Origin: Sphingopyxis chilensis
GTDB taxonomy: Bacteria > Pseudomonadota > Alphaproteobacteria > Sphingomonadales > Sphingomonadaceae
NCBI RefSeq assembly: GCF_035930445.1
Contig: NZ_CP142394.1
Coordinates: 653,501-717,500, forward strand
Direction of reading: 5' to 3'
DNA length: 64,000 bases
Shown here: positions 60,269 through 64,000 of the stretch, piece after piece
Layout: each line of letters begins with the position of its first letter
Position numbering within the stretch: position 1 is the first letter of the stretch
Position numbers and translations under genes: made by a program
The notes under the pieces: model-generated
Seen by the model: only the letters and a program-made list of their open reading frames with translations
Told to the model about the DNA's origin: nothing
Databases searched by the model: none

Positions 60269-61480
60269 TCAGGGAAGGTCAGAGAGATAGGTCTCGATAT
60301 CGTCGGGATCGAAGGCGCGGCCGTCAAAGAAACGGTCGCTGCCGAGCGTCAGGCGGCCCTGCGTCGAGCCGGCGCCGATCGGTTCGTCGAGCCCGCCCTC
60401 GAGCTTCGAACTCGCGCCGGGCAGGGGCGCACCCGAACCCGCCAGCGCGCTGCGGTAGACATCGGGCCGGAACACGTTCCCCGCCGCGGCCGCCTGCACC
60501 GGATCGAAGGTCATGAAATCCCAGCGGACCATTTGCGAATAGAGCCACGCCGCCTGACTGCGCCAGGGGAAATTCGCAGCCTCGCGATACTGGAACATGA
60601 AGTCGGGATAGTGGATCGGTTCGCCGCCCGGAGCGAGTCGGATCCGGTCGGTGATCGCGCGGAGCACGGCGTCGCGCGGCGCATCGAGATATTCGGGCCG
60701 CGCCAATATTTCCGCGCTCGCCTCGACCGCGTCGGGTTCGACGAAATGTGCGGCTGCCGCGTGCAGCGCTCGGACGAGGGCCTCGACCGTATCGCGTCGC
60801 TCGTCGAGGGTCGTTGCGCGCATCGCGAGCACTTTCTCGACTCCGCGCCGCCAGATCTGCGCCGTCGCAAGCGCGATATGGCCGACGCCGCGATCGACGG
60901 CGATAGAGTTCCACGGCTCGCCGACGCAGATCCCGTCGACCTCGCCCGCCGCGAGCGCATCGGCGGCAAAGGGCGGGCTGGTTACGACGATCTCGACATC
61001 GACATCGGGCTGGATGCCAACGCCTGCCAGCCAATAACGCAACATATAATTATGGCTCGAATAGCGGTGCACGACGCCGAAGCGCAGCCGCTTGCCCGCC
61101 GCCTTGCGCGCCGCCGCGATCACCCGCAGCGCCGCGCCGGTTTTCGCCGGGTCGCCGAGCGCGTCGCCGAGGCCCGCCTCGCTGGCGAGCGGGGTTGAAA
61201 AAGTCACCGCATTGCCGTTGAGGCCGAGCACGAACGGCACCGCGAGCGGCACTGAAGGTCGGTCGCGGCCAAGCGTGGTCGCGATCGCGAGCGGCGCGAT
61301 CATATGCGCCGCGTCGGTGTGACCATAAAGCAGCCGGTCGCGTACCGTCGCCCAGGTCATGTCGCGGACGAGTTCGATCTGCACGCCCTCGCGGGCGGCG
61401 AATCCCATTTCGTGCGCCAGGATCGGCAAGGCGGCGTCGACGAGCGGCAGGAAACCGATGCGGAAGCGATCGCTGGTCAT
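60269..61480 (-). CDS. nasS: Nitrate sensor NasS (cytosolic NrtA-like)
   Basis: A 403-residue NrtA/CmpA-fold protein without signal peptide: MTSDRFRIGFLPLVDAALPI, then GLNGNAVTFSTPLA and VDGICVGEPWNSIAVDRG, the NrtA anion-site region. The absence of an export signal and the next gene being nasT identify it as NasS, which holds NasT inactive without nitrate. It overlaps nasT by 4 bases. Confidence 0.88.
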   Translation of the reverse strand: MTSDRFRIGFLPLVDAALPILAHEMGFAAREGVQIELVRDMTWATVRDRLLYGHTDAAHMIAPLAIATTLGRDRPSVPLAVPFVLGLNGNAVTFSTPLASEAGLGDALGDPAKTGAALRVIAAARKAAGKRLRFGVVHRYSSHNYMLRYWLAGVGIQPDVDVEIVVTSPPFAADALAAGEVDGICVGEPWNSIAVDRGVGHIALATAQIWRRGVEKVLAMRATTLDERRDTVEALVRALHAAAAHFVEPDAVEASAEILARPEYLDAPRDAVLRAITDRIRLAPGGEPIHYPDFMFQYREAANFPWRSQAAWLYSQMVRWDFMTFDPVQAAAAGNVFRPDVYRSALAGSGAPLPGASSKLEGGLDEPIGAGSTQGRLTLGSDRFFDGRAFDPDDIETYLSDLP

Positions 61481-62058
61481 TCCATGTCTCCCATCAATGC
61501 TTCGCTGGTCACGATCGCCTCGGCGATTTCGGAAATCCGGCGATTGGTCCGCATCGCCTGGCCGCGGAGCAACGCATAGGCGGCAGGCTCGTCGACCTGA
61601 CGCCGCTTCATCAGGATCGCCTTGGCCTTGTCGATGGTCGCGCGTTCGGCCAAGGCGTTTTTCGCTTCGTCGAGTTCGCGCTGAAGCCGCGAAAAGGCTT
61701 GGAAGCGGCGCACCGCAAGGTCGATGACCGGCTTGATTCGCTGCTTCGACAGGCCATCGACGACATAGGCCGACACCCCCGCGTCGATCGCCGCACCGGT
61801 CGCTTCGGCGTCGCTCTGGTCGACGAACATCGCGATCGGCCGCGCCAGCGCACGCGACATCGCGAAGAAATCCTCGAGCAGGTCGCGGCTTGGGTTCTCA
61901 AGGTTGATCAGGACGACCTCGGGCTGCGCCGCCTCGATCTGGCGGGCGAGCGCGCCGGCGGGGTCGATCAGCACGAGATCATCGAGTCCCGCCTCGCGCA
62001 GGCCGTCGGAAATGATGGCCGCCCGCGTCGTGCTGGTATCGATGATCGCGATCCTCAT
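61477..62058 (-). CDS. nasT: ANTAR-domain antiterminator NasT
   Basis: A 193-residue response-regulator-like protein: IAIIDTSTTRAAIISDGLRE and LVLIDPAGALARQI form a degenerate receiver, and the C-terminal ANTAR helices are RATIDKAKAILMKRRQVDEP, AAYALLRGQAMRTNRRISEIAEA. ANTAR binds leader RNA and blocks termination. Co-translated with nasS; acts on the leader ahead of narK. Confidence 0.9.
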   Translation of the reverse strand: MRIAIIDTSTTRAAIISDGLREAGLDDLVLIDPAGALARQIEAAQPEVVLINLENPSRDLLEDFFAMSRALARPIAMFVDQSDAEATGAAIDAGVSAYVVDGLSKQRIKPVIDLAVRRFQAFSRLQRELDEAKNALAERATIDKAKAILMKRRQVDEPAAYALLRGQAMRTNRRISEIAEAIVTSEALMGDME

Positions 62059-62233
62059 GGCCCGCGCCTTACGCGGCGACGTTCGAATCTTCCAGCTTCA
62101 TCGTGTTGCAGGCGCGAAAAGAATAGCTGGATAGCGCGATCCGGACATTTTCATTACGGAAACGGTATCGGGCCAGCGCTCATACCGATCACATCTTGCG
62201 AAATGATCCGGCCTTGTCCAACGACGGGCGCCG

Positions 62234-63136
62234 ATGACCGTCCCCGCCGCCCCGAACCGCGCCAGCGGGAAAATCGATTTGCTCGCACTGGGCGCGCTGT
62301 TTCTGTCGCTCGTTTCGGTGACCGGGGGCGCAGCGATGGCAAAGGGGCTGTTCCCGCTGGTTGGGCCGGCGGGAACCACGGCGCTGCGCTTGATCTTTGG
62401 CGCGATCCTGCTGTCGGCGGTGCTTCGTCCGTGGCGGCTGAACTATCGCGAGGGGTGGCGGTCGATCCTCGCCTATGGCGTCGTGCTCGGCGCGATGAAC
62501 CTCAGCTTCTATAGCGCGCTGAGCTATATTCCGCTCGGCATCGCGATTGCGATCGAATTCATCGGCCCGCTCGGCGTCGCAGTGCTGACCTCGCGCCGGC
62601 GCGCGGATTTTCTCTGGATCGGGATCGCGGTGTTCGGCCTGTTTCTCTTGTTGCCGATTCGTGCGGGCACGGCGCATATCGACTGGCGGGGCGTTGCGTT
62701 GGCGCTGTTCGCGGGCCTCTGCTGGGCCGCCTATATATTGCTCGGCAAACGCGCGGGGGCGCAGCACGGGCCGGCCGCCGCAGCGGGCGGCACGATCGTC
62801 GCGGCCCTCGTCGTCGCGCCGGTGGGTATCATCCACGCCGGCGCCGAACTGCTCCAGCCGGAGATATTGGCGCTGGGCCTCGTCGTCGGCCTTGTGTCGA
62901 GCGCGATACCCTATGGCTTCGAAATGGTCGCGCTGCGCCGCCTGCCGTCCAACAGCTTTGGAACGCTGCTCAGCGCCGAACCCGCGGTTGGGGCGCTGAT
63001 GGGCTTTTTCCTGCTCGGCGAATTGCTGTCCTTCACGCAATGGGTCGCGATCGGACTGATTGTCTTGTCATCGATCGGCACCGCGAAAGGGGCGGGCGAA
63101 TTCCCGGCCGCGGAGCCGCCCTTTGACAGCAGATAG
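62234..63136 (+). CDS. EamA-family exporter, RhtA-like
   Basis: A 300-residue drug/metabolite transporter with ten hydrophobic segments and two EamA halves. [55 protein letters not shown] and [16 protein letters not shown] resemble threonine/homoserine exporter RhtA. Substrate not provable from sequence. Divergent from nasT. Confidence 0.82.
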   Translation: MTVPAAPNRASGKIDLLALGALFLSLVSVTGGAAMAKGLFPLVGPAGTTALRLIFGAILLSAVLRPWRLNYREGWRSILAYGVVLGAMNLSFYSALSYIPLGIAIAIEFIGPLGVAVLTSRRRADFLWIGIAVFGLFLLLPIRAGTAHIDWRGVALALFAGLCWAAYILLGKRAGAQHGPAAAAGGTIVAALVVAPVGIIHAGAELLQPEILALGLVVGLVSSAIPYGFEMVALRRLPSNSFGTLLSAEPAVGALMGFFLLGELLSFTQWVAIGLIVLSSIGTAKGAGEFPAAEPPFDSR

Positions 63137-63153
63137 CTCGGCGCCGGTGCGGT

Positions 63154-64000
63154 TCAGACCGGCAGCAACGGATCGTCGACGCCTTCCTCTTTGTGCCGCG
63201 CGATTTGGACGTCCCGTTCGATGCAGTGATAAGCGCCGATGATTTCGGAAACTACCGACAGCGCGAGTGTCGCCGGGTCGCGCGCCTGAGGGATAAGGCC
63301 GGCGGGCATGCTGAAACGGGTCAGTGTCGCGGCTGACAGTCCATGGCTGCGCAACATCGCAATCCGGTCCGTGCGGCTCTGCCGCCCGCCGATCGCCCCG
63401 ACGAAGAGATGGGGCTGGCGCAGCGCCCAAGGCAGCAGCATTTCCTCCCAGTCATGGTCGTGGAACAGAAAGGCAAAGGCGGTCCACCGATCGGCCTCGA
63501 TCATGGGGGTACGCGAGCGGCTGTCGAGCAGCGTCGCGGCGATCCCCTCTGCCGACAGGGCGGTCACATCGTCCTTCGAAGGCGAGAATGCGCGAGTTTC
63601 GGCCCCGAAATAATGGGCAAGTCGCGCGGTCGCGGTCAACGCGTCGCCGTGCCCCATCGCAAGGATACGGACGCGCGGAGAATAGGTGACGCCGAATTCG
63701 TCGCCGTGCCATCCCGTTTCGATGGTAGCCGGTCCTTCTACGCATATTCCATGGCGCGAAAGCCGCATCGCGGCGGGTTCGCGCTTGTCCAGCACAGCCA
63801 GAATGGCGCCCAGCGCCGCCGCATCGGGGCGCGGGGTGAACAACAGGTCGATGCCGCCTCCGCAGGGCAGGCGGATGTCGATATAGGGCGACCCCGCGCC
63901 GAAGCGGACCATCCGCGTTTCCCCGTCGTCGAGCACCGCGAGCGCTTCGGCGATGATCGCGGCCTCGATGCAGCCGCCTGAAAAGGAGCCGCGATAATCG
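63154..64000 (-). CDS. XdhC-family protein (5' end outside the window)
   Basis: The visible 282 codons cover most of an XdhC-type protein, which inserts or sulfurates molybdenum cofactor for xanthine dehydrogenase-like enzymes. RGSFSGGCIEAAIIAEAL near the window edge is the XdhC signature; VRILAMGHGDALTATARLAH is the Rossmann part, and AIGGRQSRTDRIAMLRSHGL the C-terminal motif. The Met at 63936 is internal because conserved sequence continues to the edge. A Mo-enzyme operon may lie beyond. Confidence 0.85.
   Translation of the reverse strand, partial: DYRGSFSGGCIEAAIIAEALAVLDDGETRMVRFGAGSPYIDIRLPCGGGIDLLFTPRPDAAALGAILAVLDKREPAAMRLSRHGICVEGPATIETGWHGDEFGVTYSPRVRILAMGHGDALTATARLAHYFGAETRAFSPSKDDVTALSAEGIAATLLDSRSRTPMIEADRWTAFAFLFHDHDWEEMLLPWALRQPHLFVGAIGGRQSRTDRIAMLRSHGLSAATLTRFSMPAGLIPQARDPATLALSVVSEIIGAYHCIERDVQIARHKEEGVDDPLLPV

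Noticed and set aside
1..64000. CRISPR arrays, tRNA/rRNA genes, transposases, phage genes or integrase sites
   Set aside because: None was seen: no regularly spaced direct repeats, no cloverleaf or CCA-ended candidates, and no transposase or integrase motifs.

Overview
The window is a high-GC stretch from an alphaproteobacterium. The order pyrH-frr-uppS-cdsA-dxr-rseP-bamA-skp-fabZ, the codon usage, and a complete FixLJ/cbb3/Nas complement point to the Sphingomonadaceae, most likely Sphingopyxis or a close relative. This is inferred from gene order and protein character, not from a search. No tRNA, rRNA, CRISPR array, transposase or phage gene was seen.

Layout. (1) 1-9.0 kb: translation, isoprenoid and phospholipid synthesis, and outer-membrane biogenesis on the plus strand (pyrH 3' end to fabZ), then rpmE. 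(2) 9.0-16.1 kb: glpK, a DEAD-box helicase with a structured leader, a metabolite:H+ symporter, two alpha/beta hydrolases (one PhaZ-like) and a small membrane protein. (3) 16.2-27.9 kb: an oxygen-response region. It holds a UBP zinc-finger pseudogene, a GNAT / SpoIIAA-like / HdeD-like trio, the haem sensor kinase FixL with FixJ, an HTH-only FixJ relative, a DUF4010 membrane protein, a DksA-like protein, an FnrN-type regulator preceded by a coupled 16-codon ORF, an L,D-transpeptidase, and two universal stress proteins (Usp) with a single-domain response regulator between them. (4) 28.0-36.6 kb: a sulfide/persulfide region: a Blh-like persulfide dioxygenase, TolC, DUF2892 and SQR on the minus strand, divergent from a small Cys-containing ORF, MFP, RND pump and ArsR/BigR-like repressor, with AT-rich palindromic operators. 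(5) 36.7-51.2 kb: a CYTH-CHAD protein, an ion channel, a third Usp with a second FnrN, OmpW divergent from ccoNOQP-ccoGHIS, a small Cys-rich ORF, hemN and cytochrome b561. FNR-type boxes (TTGAY-N4-RTCAA) lie before usp3-fnrN2, ompW/ccoN, hemN and cybB. (6) 51.4-62.1 kb: assimilatory nitrate reduction on the minus strand: nasT-nasS, a leader with an intrinsic terminator, then narK-porin-nirB-nirD-nasA-cobA. (7) 62.2-64 kb: an RhtA-like exporter and the 3' part of an xdhC-like gene.

How it fits together. Falling oxygen would be sensed by FixL (all four haem-pocket landmarks present), relayed through FixJ to fnrN1, and by two FnrN proteins with an N-terminal Cys cluster. These would turn on the high-affinity cbb3 oxidase, its copper and haem maturation factors, oxygen-independent haem synthesis and Usp proteins. 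Sulfide stress is handled by SQR and a persulfide dioxygenase under an ArsR-type thiol sensor that apparently also governs an RND pump. Nitrate supply is read by NasS, which controls NasT-dependent read-through of the terminator ahead of narK.
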